Below, in pieces: positions 36,701 through 51,400 of a stretch of DNA of 64,000 bases. The stretch comes from Balanoglossus misakiensis (lineage: Eukaryota > Hemichordata), in the NCBI GenBank assembly GCA_040954595.2, contig CM082593.2, positions 6,510,001 through 6,574,000 of the forward strand, read 5' to 3'. The notes below the pieces were generated by a model. That model was not told where the DNA came from and did no database searches. It was given only the letters and a program-made list of their open reading frames with translations. The position numbers and the translations under genes are program-made. Numbering within the stretch: position 1 is the stretch's first letter; the number at the start of each line of letters is the position of its first letter.

Positions 36701-38752
36701 TCGAGCAAAAAGGGAAAAAATATCAAATTGTAAGATGCTGGGCCTTTTCAACTTCTTGAAAAATTTTGATTAAGCTAATCCTTCCCACGTTACAGTGCGG
36801 AAATCACGTCTTTGTGAAAAGCCTTGAAAAACGACAAAACACCTAGACAAAATGACTAAAGGATAGTACAATCACAAGATTTCGACTGCTGGATTAGTTC
36901 CTACTAGTTCCAAAAGCAGGAAGCACGGAGAAAGGAGCGTACATGTATGTGTCAGTCTCATTGACATTCAGACTAAATGCTAGTCGCTCAACACGTTAGT
37001 TTCATTAGAATTTGATTCCAACAGTAGAAGCGAGGAAAAAAGCCCCATCATGACAATTTTTCTCGTTAACATCCAAGGTATTCGGGAGACAGATGTGGAA
37101 TTAATGCTTAGAACTCGACGGCGAGCGCATCACTGCCGCCACTGAGATTGAATGCCCGGAGAAATTGTCGCGCTCGTGTCGTGACCACAGTGTGGGTTCC
37201 AATGCATGCAGACATGCGATATACATCTTGTCGTATAGTTACAGTGGAATTGTCGCTGAAATCTTAGCGAAAATTAACGTAGCGATTTTAGTGAAAAACA
37301 AGACAGTTAACACCCAGTTTTCTTCTTTCAAGTTTGTTTACAAAAAGACTCCTCACACTCTTTGATGCGGCAAACAATTGGAAGGTTTGGAAGACTATCA
37401 TTTTTCTAAAAAAAAAATATGTCCCCAAAAAGTGTGGTTTCATGAAAATTCTTTCCAGGAATAAAAGTACGCGAGAGGATGCAAAGCGTGAAATTTAATT
37501 ACTTAGACTTAAGACCTAACTCGCAACTGGGAAGAAAGGGGTCCTTTTAACATCTCTCTTCTGTAATTAAGTTAAAGATGTAAGTCTGTAGTGAAGGGGT
37601 AAAGAAATACAAAAGGTTTACATATAAATACTTTTACGAAATAAGAAACAAGACGCCTATTTTATAAACCATAAGCTTTGAAGTCGACGTCACGTCATAT
37701 TCTTCTAGGATCTGAGAAAGCTCTCGGTCAGTATCGGTCGACTTTGTTCGGCCATTTTCCTCATATACTGTACCAACTTCACTTAAGTGTATCGGTCTGA
37801 AGGAGGCACAACCAATCACAGACCCTGTATATGTCACTCGCTGGGATTGCTCCTTGTTTCAGAAAGAACGACGATTTTAATTTGCTCATTCAATGTAAAC
37901 GGCTGCAGGCAACGGGGAACCAGTGGTACGCGTTAAACTTTACATGGCCCGGTTGGCTTAGCCCCAGAGGTGCGAATAACCTGCAAATAGTTCAATTAAA
38001 GGTTCTGGGTCGAAAGTGATAAACGCGAATACGCTAATCGATATTTAAATATGCCGTTTTGACACTTTTTTCTATATTTACTCAAATTGATCTGTAACCG
38101 TCCTCGTATCGATCATGCGCACTTTTCAGAAAGTTGAAACGTAAACGCAGTTTAACGGATGAAGACGAACAGTCAAATCGAGGTTATGCATATTTGCAGA
38201 GTTCTCTTGCACGTTGTCACTAATGGAGTCGAAGATGACTGCAGTGTACTTTCGATAGTCGTTATGAAAGTGTATCACCTTACGCGACTTAATTCCACTG
38301 ACTTTGAAGTCACCACTGAGGAACCTGAATTTCCTAAATGTCCATGAATAGCTGATAATAATGATGAGATTTTTAGGATACATGTACTTAAGGCATTAGA
38401 ATGACCTGGTCTTACGACATACTTTAGACTCCAGGTATTTCTATAGCATCCGGTCCGATAAAAGATCTGCATCTGATCTGGATTGAAATCGCTTTGTAAT
38501 TGTCATAGACTAGTAGTTGTCATTATTTTACTTTTCTTAAAGTCATTTTATTCGTTCCCAGGAGGGTGATTACGCGGCGCAACATTCTTTCGCCAACTAC
38601 ACTTCTACGATAAGAAAGATGGTATGATAATCAGACGTTTCCCTCTGCCAGTAGTGGGTGTTCTGCGTCGTCAATGAAATCGCGCCGGTTGTTCTCTAGA
38701 GCAGTTCCACGCGCATGTCTAGGTTTATTTCCTCGGGTTCGCGTCGTTTCCC

Positions 38753-38948
38753 TTAAAGGTATTCAGTCACCAGTCCAATTTACATACACCCATATATGGC
38801 TGAAATGGCGTATTTGAGGGTTCTAAAGAACATATGGTGGCACTCTTTTTTTCGCGTGTGCCACCCACTGAAAATACGTGATTGGCTAGATCTCAAGTTT
38901 ACCATGGTAACTGTAGCTAAATTTCCATAGGTGACCGTATACCTTTAA
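38753..38948 (+). mobile_element. MITE-like element, copy 1
   Basis: A 196-bp element with 19-bp terminal inverted repeats (TTAAAGGTATTCAGTCACC at the left, inverse of TTAAAGGTATACGGTCACC at the right, two mismatches). Both ends are TTAA, which could be the target site as in piggyBac-type elements. No transposase is encoded. The family is not recognised. Confidence 0.8.
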
Positions 38949-39501
38949 CTTTGCACCCTGAGTGACGTGTCCGCCTTGTTTAGAAAATTCAAACTTGTAT
39001 TCGCACAGGAGTAGTTCATCTCTGTGTAGTAGTATTGCGGCCCGCACTCAGTCGATAATATCAAACTTTCATCCGACTAGTGGACATTGCGTTTAGCCTT
39101 TCGTATCTCTGCCAATGTTTTAACGTGACGTGTCTGTGTTTACCTGAAGCTGCTTCGACGACGAGGCGCCTTTGAGTGTAATAATCACACACAGAATAAT
39201 TTGTAGAAGAACCATACCCTTTTCGACAGGGTAAACGACCTCATGCCTAATACCATTATTTACCACGTGCTGGGGCGCCCATCATCACCACGGAGTTATA
39301 CAGTTACCTCGTTATTAAGTCGGCGACGTTAATTTTAATCAATTATTCATATTAATGTGAGTTTGCATTGCAAGGCCACGTTTTAATAACGATCAGGACA
39401 AATTAGAAAGTAATTATTCTAAGTAAACAAATAGAACAAGCCGAAGTCTGTTAGGTTTTCTGGGCGAGCCGTCAGTAACATTTAATGTTGCCGTTTTCCC
39501 T

Positions 39502-39694
39502 TTAAAGGTATACGGTCACCTATAGAAAATTAGCTATAGTTACCATGGCGAATTGAGATCTAGCCAATCGCAGATTTTCAGTGGGTGGCACACGCGAAAA
39601 AAAGAGCGCCACCATATGTTCTTTAGAACGCTCAAATACTCCATTTCAGCCATATATGGGCGTATGTAAATTGGAGGTGACTGTATACCTTTAA
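39502..39694 (-). mobile_element. MITE-like element, copy 2 (inverted)
   Basis: A 193-bp element whose reverse complement matches copy 1 over its whole length, roughly nine-tenths identical by eye. The 19-bp terminal repeats differ at one base. Terminal symmetry extends outward (CCCTTTAAAGG), so the true end may lie a few bases further out. It is separated from copy 1 by 553 bp. Confidence 0.8.
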
Positions 39695-40715
39695 AGGGAC
39701 AAAACCCTTATATTTTTGATATTGTTAATCTACGAATAGGTGGTGATCGACTCCGAGCTCATAAAACGACGTGCAATTTGCGCAGGTAGGCGGCTAAACA
39801 AACGATCGCTGAATAATAATATGACCTACCAAGAGAACAATAAAAATGAACACGTGATGCTTGTTGACTTTAATTTAAATTTCCTACTCAAGGTCGGAAT
39901 TTTATTTGGTCGTTGCTATCATTAATGTCAATCCTTTGCTTTTATGAATCCAATTAGCTCAATTAATTTGTAATTTAAACAAATACACGCTCCTTCATCA
40001 CGTATGCAAACATCGCCGTTCTGTCAATTTGTTTTGTTTAGTCATTTTCTGGGGCGATTAAGAGATTAGAAGTGTATTAGCGGGATAAGCTATGCAAATA
40101 CGTATATCCTTATACACAAGTCTTGAATCCTAACTTCATTACGTGTTCAACTTTAACCTTACAATGTGTATATTGCATGCTGCTCCTAGCAAAATATGAC
40201 AATGACTCAAAATCGCGAAAATCATGCAAAAGGGTCATATTCATGTTCGAAGAGGCCCGGGTGAATTAATATAGATAGTGCTACACTGATAAACACCCTC
40301 AAAGGCGTAATTGCCGCAACCCGTTTGAACATGCACGTTACCTGAACGGAACCTTACGCTTCGCGACTTTCTCGCTGTTTATGAAAATGGCCACGGAAAA
40401 TACAAATGGCAATATTGAAGAACAAGTTATTTCCATTCAGTGTAGTGTGTCGTGGTTGTGGTGTGGAGTCGGTTTCTGAGATCAGCGAAGTCAGTTCATT
40501 CCGGGAAAGATGACGATCGAACCGAAGATTGTAACGCGCGGACGCGCCTTTGCATGATAATTATGCATGTATGTCACCGTGACGCCGACGCGGGCCACCC
40601 ACTTTGAAAAGACAGTATTCACATTCACAGATGTCATTTTGTCATTTTCACGGAAGAGAATTTGGCCTTAATGCTTTTCTGACACTGCTGAACACTTCTC
40701 TTCGTGACTGGGTGC

Positions 40716-40752
40716 ATGAAACTGAATCGTGACATCATGAGTCTAAACCCTG
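40716..40752 (+). CDS. SLC32A1-like: Transporter gene candidate coding exon 1
   Basis: Encodes MKLNRDIMSLNP and ends in phase 1 at GTAAGT. The in-frame TGA at 40689 makes the ATG the first possible start of this exon. There is no homology over such a short piece, so the call rests on phase and spacing. Confidence 0.5.
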
Positions 40753-43700
40753 GTAAGTGAACTACGAGGCTTTTCAGTTTGAGACAGAGACGTGAATGTT
40801 ATCTCTCCGCTCGGATAACCGTTACCATAACTGGTTGTTAATGTCGAAGTATTGATTATCTGATCTGTAGTGACAGAATTTATTATTAATAGAGACTCTG
40901 AGTGGTTAGCTCCGCACTTTTGCGACCGGACTGCGCGATTATCTCAGGCTGACCCACCATATTCAAACGGTATATGTGGGTAATACACAACTATATTATA
41001 CTTCGCCTCGTCCGTCGAAAAGGAAACGCGAATTTATTAAAATCATTCAAAATCTCGCGCCAAATACATACATGTGTGCTAGGGATGTCGACGATTGCTG
41101 CTTGAAACAAGCGACGTCCCAGGCGGACTTAAGATGCGACAGTTCTTATCGCAAACTTGTCATGTTGGTCGATGTTGCCCCGAGCGGGTGTAGTAGAAAA
41201 AAGGAACATGAAAGCACACAATCGATTACCCGTCAACTCAATGATGGAGGTGTGATATTGCTAATAGTGATAAAATGATATGCGCAGCAAAGTCTGTATC
41301 TATAAAAGTCTAGTCATTTTTCCTATAGTAAAATCCCATAGTTTATAACAAGTGACTTTTAACTAAGTGTTATCTGATGTTTGATGTCGAATTATCATAT
41401 GACAGTTATAGTTTTCACTCTATAGTTAAGAACTATCTTTCGTTATTTCCTAATGTAAAATCTCTCTCTCTCTCCCTCTCTCTCTGTCTCTCCCTCCCTC
41501 TCCTCTCTTTCCAGCGATGAAATTGAAAGTCATGCACCGGGCGACATCGCCGACGGACAAGGCTCAAAATGGCGTCATCAATCACCTGGAACTCTATCAA
41601 GGATCATCCTTCGATGACAACGACAAAAGAAAACTTATCAGCGTGGACGCCTACCATCCCCTGGACGGCGACACACAAACCCCTCGTGAGTACTGCTTTA
41701 CGTTCAAAATCAAGAATCGTCTTTAAGAGAGTAAATTGTTTGCTCTATAACATAATCAGTTACTATAGCATTCAAACATGCGACTAAATTGTAGCTGAAA
41801 TGATCCAAAAGGCCCGCTGTGTAATAACAATCACTGGCGGTGCAAAACCTTAGGACATTATCAACCTGTCAATTTACTTTAGGTCAGTTATTCTCTCAAC
41901 GTGAGTTTTCGCACAAGAAAAAAAACATGTTTGGTCACAAGGTTACAATTATATGCCTACGCACACGAGTCCAACACCTGGATTACACTGTGAACAAACA
42001 GGTCATTTCAAAGTGCCTTGTCCCCCAAATATCAGTTTAAAAACGATTTCTAGATAAACCATTAAGGCTAATTGAACCGGCGAATTCAAGTCTACGCCGA
42101 GATGCTATCAAGGCTGCGACAGTCGGGTCAGATGTTACGCATATTGAGAACTTAGTGAAGCGTCCCCTGTGGCCACGAAGAAAATTCCCTTTTGCTAGAA
42201 ATCGAAAAATATATATCAAATCCAGAAATAGGATTCATACCGCAAAAAAAAACACATGTTATAAGACAGCCTGTTTAATCGCTTCCCCCGTGCGTGTGTC
42301 TGAACCAATTATGCGCGATAATAGCGTGAGAGTCCCACGAGAATCTCGCGGGAGACGATACCTGCGCGCTGGCTGTGGCCGCGTAACTGAATAAGTATAA
42401 GGCGTCTTCATTTACAATCTCAATCTGCTTCAATCCGGTGATTATTTTTGAGAAGCGATTATCACATCCCTGTTTTTAAGTTTCGAATTGTGATGGACAG
42501 GGACATGAATAACCGATTTTACTATTATGGAGACTAATACGCCTTTATGACTCTCGAGTATCGGAAACCAATAAACGCTCAGTTTACTCTTCCCCAACTC
42601 TTTCCCCCGATGAATTACTATCATTTACGATGGAAAATCGATAGTTACCGTAAATCGCGAACATGAAACTCGGCGTGTTGCACGAAGGTAATGTTGTGTA
42701 ACTCGAGACTTCCCAAAGCCCGATTGGGGCCGCAATGCTCAGGAGTTCACGGGCCATTTCTTTAAACATCCACGAGGGAAATAAAAAAAAAGTCAATTTG
42801 TGTGATATTTGCGTCTCTCAAACTAGGCGCATCCTCAACTCACAGTGAAGGCGGGTTTAACTGGCCAATGCTGAACAAAGACCACAATTTGACAGATATG
42901 GGCAAACGCCCATTATATCGATATCGCTCATTCCCCTGGAATGGATTATAGACAGGTTGCCCCACCAAAATAGTTAATTTTTGAGTTAGAATCAATGAAT
43001 GCTGTATTACCCTTCTTTTCACGTCATTATTGACACTTAAAACATGGCTAAAGTGATATTTCAATTTGAAACTTGCCAGGTGTTTCGCAGTTGACGTCTT
43101 CTTAAAGTAGACATTATACTGCCTCAGGTCACGTTATTCGAAATAAGAAAGAGACCCGAATTTCCAGTCGTTAATGGAGGTTGAAGGTCAGGGTGAACTA
43201 GAAACAAATGTTCTGCGCCAGCGTCACTAGCTTTCTGTTGGAAAGTTTGTGATGAGAAATAAGCACTTAGACACGATTTTATGATCATACAAAGGCGCTT
43301 GTTAATTAATGCTTCTGAAGGTTTTATCGTGAAATATTTCAAAGTCGTCCCACTGGGTTCACCCTTGCATGCTTCGGGTGGGGGGGGGGGTTGGCTATGA
43401 CGCCACGGTTTTAAGACAGTGTTCGCCGCCATTTTGAATTTAAAATCAGTGCGTCACCATTTTGAATTTCACAAACACTCACTAATTTAAGTTACTGGCT
43501 ATGATTTGAGAAAACCCGTGCTCCACTCCAAAACTTTGTAATGTGATCATTTATTGATTTCTTGGTTTTATAATAAAATTGTCAACATATATTTTCCAAG
43601 ATTTGCAATATAGCCTATTATATCAATGATATGGCCAGGTGGTGGCAGGCGATGCACCTGTGTGGAGTGACCGTGCACCAATTGCAACATCGATTGCCGA

Positions 43701-45361
43701 GAGCGGCTTACGTTTTCCATTTCATGAGCTGACAAACTTGGTTGGATTAGGCCTACCTACATTCGACAGCCATATTTGCTGCGATTCCGTAGGCCTGCGA
43801 CTACCCTGCATGTGTGTAGGTTGTTGGGGAAGGCGGGGGGGGGGAGGGAGCGGGGCTACGAATCCGTGAGCTACCAAAACACATACATGTACGCGCCGCG
43901 TGACGGCTAATGCCGAGGAAATTTCGAAAGATTACCTTTGTTTCTGCCAGAAATTCACTTCAGAGACCAATGTCCGGTGCACGGAGAACCTATCCACCCA
44001 AGGATATCCGGCCATTGCACGAGTATCCCTCCCATCGCCGGCGTTTTGTCCATTTTAGCGAGGATTCCAGCCCGGGGATTCCAGTCTTGCCATGCGGCAG
44101 CCATCTTGATTCGTGACGTCATCTTCTCGTAAGTTCACGTTCTTGAAAAAAAAATGAAATCAGCTATTGTTTGCGCATGAAACAAACATAATTAGCATTG
44201 TTTGTATTTTAATTTTACATTCGAAAATTCGGGAAATAAAAAGAAAGTCAGAAAACATGAAAAAACTTAGGTTTTGAGTAATGAGGAAATGGACATAGAA
44301 TCTCTGCATGGGCATGGCAACGTTACTCCGGTGTCAGGCACACATCAGAACCATCAACAACCATTCATCAACTCCTGAGCGTTCATTTCACTGGTGCATT
44401 ATTATTTCATGCCTCCGTGCAGCCCACGAGTGACCGTGACGGGGCGGAGTGATTTATGTCCCCGGCTGTCGTGCACTCTCCTTGAGGGATTCTCGAGGAT
44501 TTAGTCGCTTTTCACTACAGTTTCTCAGAGGCTGTAGTCCGGAATGATTGTGCTGTGTGGAACGTTCTTGAGCGTTCTGCACTATAGGGACGCTAGCGAG
44601 GGTGTTGTGGTCGATGTTTGAGACTCTAGACTCTAAACAATCGGTAATTTACGTCGTTTTGTTTTCCGTTGAGACAGTTGCTGTTAACCGCGTTGCTAAT
44701 TGCTTGCACGGAGGACGGTCTGCTGCCTTCATTCCTGAAGCCGTGCACATATAGCGGGCCGGGTACCCGAATCAAAGTTCCGATTGTATTATGAAAAGGG
44801 ATCTACCGAGACACTTGAGACGAAGTTTTTCGTAAATAATAAAAACTATTTATGATCTCTGTGTCAATTGTACCCAGTTAGAGTTATACGTGGCTTGGGA
44901 CGGGGGAATTGAAACATATCTTGTTGTCGGCATCCCTCCAGAATTCACTCGCTCATCAAAAGAAGTCGACCTTTGTCTGGGAAGTATACGTATACACTCG
45001 AAGCAATGACAAGACATCAATGGGCCCTTGTGGGACTTCCAGCGTTAACCGCCTTTCAGGGTACTGAAAGCACATAAAGTCCTCTATCACCTTTGATGTA
45101 TCAGACACACTTTCCTTCTATTTTCATTTGAAGAATCGATATGCCTGGCTAAGCCTAACCCTCTCTATTCCCTATATCTGCGACAAAGATCTTCTGGTCA
45201 AATAACAAGAATCAGACACAAAGCAGGATGGCTGGTGGTTTGAAAAAGCACTGTACTCATCCTTTAGAAGCAATTCTTTGTGGGAATTTTCTATTGGTGT
45301 AGCTCTAGTCAACAGCTTTCTCGGTTCACCTTCTCTATGTCTGTCTGCATGTCTCTCTGCA

Positions 45362-45402
<41 letters not shown>

Positions 45403-48400
45403 GAGACACCTTCCTGCAATCACATACGGCCTATATCAGTCGTGACGTACGCTATGATTGGTGGTGACCAACTTAGAGTGTGTTTTACATGTTGACAGGA
45501 TTGTTTCTTGGTTTTGTTAAATTTTAGTCCCATAGGAGTATATGATTGTTGATTGTATCTTTGACTATCTCATTTTTCAAGAATGGCTGCAGCTTAACGT
45601 TTTAATGTGATTTTCGGTTCATATTGAGGTCTTCACTCTTATCTCTGTCAAAGATAATCAACTGTTCGCTGTTATCTGAACGTTTTCCATGTCAGTTCCT
45701 CCAGGCAGTGCACCGTGGGGGTGGCAATACCAAATATATTTTCGTTAAACCGAGGTGCGCGCGGTGAAATATTCGTTTCACCCAACATTTTTTCGGAACA
45801 AGGACATTTCGCTCAAGACGATGTATTCTTGACTGTTGCTACCAGATACATTGTTCTGTTGCTGGCAATGCTGCATTTCGTACTTGAAGTTCTCCTCCGT
45901 GTCGTTTTCGATTGGTTGATGCTTACGTCACTAGTTCTGTTTGTATGTGACGTCAGAATGAACTGTGTCTCTGTTTTGCCTATTTTTTCTAGTTTGCGTG
46001 AAGTGTGTATTATACGCCATGAACACCTACATACATTACTACACGAGAGATTCTCGGATCTCGCTGTCATATTGTATCCTTCCATGGATAATCTACATAT
46101 CACCCACAATCCCAAAGAAACAGATAATTACACATAGCATTATCGTATCATCCACAGAGATTACAACAAGGATTAAAGTTCAAAGTCAGGCGAAGGACGA
46201 ACGTTTCAGAGGGCTTAGAAATCGACTCCTTGACGAGAGGGTGTCGCGCACTAACATAGTTCCGAATCGTTTATCGTCCGCCCCAGCTATTGTAACATTG
46301 ACCCGATCGAGTATCACCCTCTAGACAAAGTATAGAAAAGATTCTTGGTCCCTCGACTACTATTTCTATTTCACCTATAGGGTCAGCGTGTACCCATGTT
46401 AAACCAACAGAAAAATAACTTGACTATGATGTTTCTCGACCAAAGTTTGTATTCCTTGACGTGCATTAAAGTTGCAGTTTCTGATCATTTTGTGGACTTA
46501 AATTCTTCATCAGCAGTTCCCATATAAACGCGAAGATTGTACTCGTAATTGACAATACTGTGAGCCCCAGCCCTGAAAACCTTAACACATATAGAGTAAC
46601 TGTTAAAATGCATTGCTTTGTGTGGTATCTCATTACCTTTCAATGCGATATTTTCTATCACAAAAATAACGTGCCTTTCAACGAATTTGATTCGTATAAA
46701 TTCATGCCAGATGAATTTTGCCGGCTTTGATTTTCTAGCGAAAGATTAGTTTTTTTTGCGCTCACGAAGTAGTGACGTTCGTTTGGAGGTTTTGTAGCAT
46801 TAGCAACGTCGGTTTCCACACATGGCTAATACAGTTGAGAATTACGAGCTCGGCGCGTTATCAGATCATCATATTTTGGCGTTGTCATGGAAACAAATTA
46901 TCATATAAATGAAAACATAGCATGTAACTCACGTTATAATCACGGGATTAAACTTATGGTCTTTCCAACACATAGATTTATAGCTCGATAATTCCTTTAT
47001 TAATATTGATGACGAAGACAATTGCTTAGCTTATATAGACTTCAATTTTAGTGCATTAAATTGAATTTTGAGAAAGCCTCGAATTTGTATTCTGGCTCCT
47101 TTGTAGAGAGTCAACCGTGACTGAAGAAGATGTGTGCAAGGCGTCCCTTTTTCATGAATGTCATTATATGTGGATCTTTTATTTATTTCCGGTGTCGAGT
47201 AAAAATAGACGATAGTTGTCTGCGAGTTCACGGTTCGCTTTCCCCGCGAGAAGAGAGACTAAATACTAGTACAGAGGTTAGCTTAACTTAGCTTTGCGGT
47301 TCATGACAACACATTTTTAATCGCGAATTATTTGGTCAAATTATTCTTTACGGCATAGACCTTTATATCAGGGGAAACCTATTTCTATAAATTTTACTCT
47401 TGTGTCATTACAACTTGTTGTGCCGGAAGGGCTTGTTTGTTTTTTGCGTCTAAATAGAGTGACTTTATTTAGAAACATTTACTCGAAAAAGTATGACCGT
47501 TTTCTCAACATGGCCTATTGTCATAAGTGTCTCAAATTACGAAGCAATCTGAAACCAGGGGTTTGTGGTATTTCATGGGTTGGGATACTGGCCTAAGGGA
47601 TCGACAATACTTGCATGTTATCTCGATACATTTTAGTATTCCTCTTTTACCTGTGTTACTCCTGAGGCGCGTTTTTTTTTCTTGACGTATCGTGGGCGAC
47701 GTGACACAGTCGGGCATTAGGTCGGCTAAAATCTACCAGTGTCGAATTATTGGCCGTCTGACACTGAATTAAGGTGGGCCACAGTGGTGTCAGCTTCCCC
47801 AAACACATAAATTCAACTTTCTCCGTAATCCGCGCATGATCACTGGACAAATACGGCCATACCACGAAAGGCCACTGAACTTCTCTAAGACCGCGATGGC
47901 GAAGAAAGCCCATGATACTTGTAAATCATTCCAAAGTTATCATTTCTCCATGAAATATTGCTGACTTGGACGATGAATTCCCAACGGCATGTTTCTCGAC
48001 TTGTATCATATTTAGAAGTTTGAATAATTAAACTCAATTCGGTCGGGAGGGGGAAACCTGTAAGCGACTCGATATATGATATCATGATGTGTTGTCTCCC
48101 CCGGCGGACGTTTTTGTTCGGGCTATTTCTTTTTCATCGGCATGTTCTCCGGGAATTCAATTTGTCAATGTTCTTTTTCCCCGCGAACCGCCTCCGGGGT
48201 TGGCGACACTGTCAGATAAGCCGCACGTGCGGCCGAGACAATGCAACATTCTGTTCTGAATAAGATCTCTCCTTCTGCCAGTGAAGACGGTGCGAAGATG
48301 TTAACAATGTTTTTACTTTAACCTAAGGGCAGGTTTATTAGTCTGGGGAACGGTAATCAATGCAAGCAATAGTTTGGCGACTGTGTATGATAGAAATGAG

Positions 48401-51400
48401 TGTATTCAACTTCTGGTCAGGCTTCAAAAATTGTCGTCTGCACAAAAAAGTATTCCAACGTGATCACGTGGCCTATTGCTCAATATTTGTATGCGTTTTG
48501 TACGTCTGACATTTTTTCACGTCTTTCATTCAGCATTTTTTATGAATGTTTCATTTTTCTAGGTTTAAAATAAATGCTGACAGAACAGGCATACGCTATC
48601 GATATATTTTGAGATTAAATAGAAACAATTTGACGTGTTTCCCTCTTACCAAAATCCATATTAATCACAAATTTGTATGTTTTTCGTTCATGACGTCGTT
48701 TGGGAACGCGCTAGGAAAATTTTAAATCTTGTAAGTATTTAATCCACTACGGTCTTTCCTGATCTGGAATCTGGAAAAATGTCGACTTTGGTGGTATATC
48801 GTCGACTCCGAATAAGGGAACGAGAAAGGGTTTTCTTTTTATGTAATAATCATATTTCGCGTGCGTCTTTTGTTCCCCCAAGGGTGCTATTGCGGTTAGC
48901 GCTAAGCATATGAATAATTTGATTTAATCGGTAAATGATGAATTCCGGAGTCATCCCGAATAAACAATAAAATCGCGTGCTTATAAAATATCGTCGAACC
49001 ACATTGAAGTCGTGGATATCAAATTCTACAAAGTGGGTTATTAACGTGGGCCAATACACTCTTGCGAGATGAGGGTTTTCCATTGTGACCCATAACGGCT
49101 ATTATGGTCACTTCAGTGCTCCAAAGGTACACCTTAGCACCACCTTCCCGTCACTCAAAGCAATTCATTGATAATTTTACGCACAGGAGCGACTGGTCTG
49201 TACGGCCGGTCACTCCTATACCCACGGTATACCATGTGGAAACGACACTCGCGAGAACTTTCTATGACCGTGGGATCGGGAAAATAAACATCTCGATTTC
49301 GACATTCAAATAATCTTTCGCTATCTTATTATAACTCTATCTCCATTTACCTGTCTGCATGGCTGTCTGTCTGTCTGACGGTGTCGTCATCATCGTCGTC
49401 ATGGACTTTCAATGGGACCAAATGCATTGTACCGCAAAACACCTACCAACAAAAATAAGACAATATTTCAAACAACTCGAATATAATAGCGACTTCATAA
49501 CATTTCAGGATGAGAGGCTAACCTCAATCACGTACTCCACCAAGACAGACACTTAAAATCGTCTTAATGGACTTACAGTAACACATGCTACATATACATC
49601 AAAGTACACTTTTCTCTTATTTTAACGCTGGCGTTGTCAGTTAAACTCGAGGCCGCATATGCAGCTGATTGACGGGACTTAATGATGTTGGTAATGGTGT
49701 GTGTGTTTGTATGACAAAATTATCATGTTTGAAAATGGGACACGTTGTCTTGCATTCAATTCCCGTCCATAGCCGCGACTCACACCGCACACTTCAAATT
49801 ACGCGGCCGAACACTGATGACATTTGCCTTGAATCGGTGCAGGTGGAAAGGTCACGCGTTTAATCTTGATTTCATTTACCTCGGCGCGGAGTTCTCGATT
49901 GAGCCCCCTTTTGACGTCGTCCAAATTGCCACGAAAGAAAATTATCTGATTCTGTGGGCTGCTAGGAAATCGAATCTGCTTCCAATGGGGCGGCATAGAC
50001 AGTGAAGACAATGGCTGAATGGCGTCAATAAAAATTATGAAAGAAGCGGGATATTTTCAGGCTGCGAGAATAATAACAATAACTCTATTCATGGTAAAGA
50101 CTTTCATCTTTCTAGATATTCCAAGGAATGTTTAAATTGCAGTGTTTAACAGACAGTGCGTATAGAGTTATTCCGCCTTGGATTTTCATCATAAAATACT
50201 TCATCATTCGATTACTGACGTCATTCTTTGTAACGAAACGCCAAATAGTAATGCAACTAACGCCCTGTAGACTTGACGCCCTATTCTGCTTTGATGTTGG
50301 GTAAAATTAAAGAAGGCTTTGCGTTGTAGTCTAGTTAGCGCTTCTTGAAAGGACTTTTGTCTCTTCTATTCGAAACTTCGTTCAAACGGCAATTTTCTCC
50401 TCGAATGACACATTATCTGTTGCCTTTCATTAAAGGCGCACCTGTCCAATATCTCGCACTTATCTCATCAGCATCACTGGTTTCGATTAACGTGTTTTTG
50501 TGCGAAGTAAATGGTAAAGTTCAATCACGACAATTAGTCGCCAGATCGTAATTATTTCAATCCTAGGGTTATCGAGTCCAACTTTTTCTGATATTTTCAG
50601 TGTGTTTTGGCACATCCATCTAAAAATATATCAATTTCTGTCGCTGTAGTCATTGTTTTCAACCATTGATATTGCTCTGAAAATTATCTTTCTTATCTTT
50701 AAAAATATATTTCTTCTGCAAAAATTTTACCTACCACTTCATGAGCAAAGCTGCAGACTTGGGCAGGGTGGTTTACCTGAAAGGAAGTGGACATTTGTCA
50801 AGGTTTACAGTGGTGTACATGTAAATCTGGAGCAGAGAATGATGGGCACTTGCACCATCTGAATAATCATGGTAAAGTTAAAATTAAAATTCCATATAAA
50901 TACCGGTCTCAATTTTTTAGCTATTGTTTTTTTTTTATTCACTTTCAGCCGGTACTAGTTCCACCTGGCTGGCGGCTTGGAACGTGGCCAACTGCGTGCA
51001 GGGCGCGGGAATCCTGAGTCTACCGTACGCGGTCAAGGAAGGCGGTTACGCGGCAATCATTACTCATCTTATGCTGACTGCTTTCGGTTGCTACACTTGC
51101 AAAGTAAGTCGACTTTCTTTACCCACAATGCAATTCTTATATGTTGGACCCCCTACCATGACTTTAAAAAATCTTAATATGGAGAAATGATCCGGTTCGC
51201 CTATGGGAAGTGACGATTTAAGACAAGATAGTGAAGATATATGACCGTAGAAAAAAATTATGTCGAGCTTGTGAGTGATTAGAAATACAGAGCGTACGAA
51301 AATTTATGGCAGGAATATACAAGAACGAGCATGAGCTCTTGTGTGCTCAAACATTTCCTATGTTCTTCGATAATGATCGCGGTAAAATGTTTGCCCAACC

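Larger units (their letters stand above)
25197..40715. other. 15.5-kb stretch without a recognised exon
   Basis: No reading frame here shows a family signature. Contents noted: a G-rich tract at 27699-27742, a CGCGAGATCTCGCG palindrome at 34343-34356, poly-G at about 31333-31343 and an inverted MITE-like pair at 38753-39694. If the first exons at 24.8-25.2 kb belong to the transporter gene, this is its first intron; otherwise it is intergenic. Confidence 0.5.

Noticed and set aside
43910-44132. Possible PRDM-like pre-SET fragment (CPVHG, SIPPIAG and IPARGF in one frame)
   Set aside because: The spacing between the CxxHG and SIP elements is too short, the LGV core is absent, and no neighbouring SET or zinc-finger exon is visible. 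I consider it coincidence.
45715-46137. 140-codon frame in the transporter intron
   Set aside because: No recognisable family, no exon-like composition, and its apparent start is a non-ATG codon.
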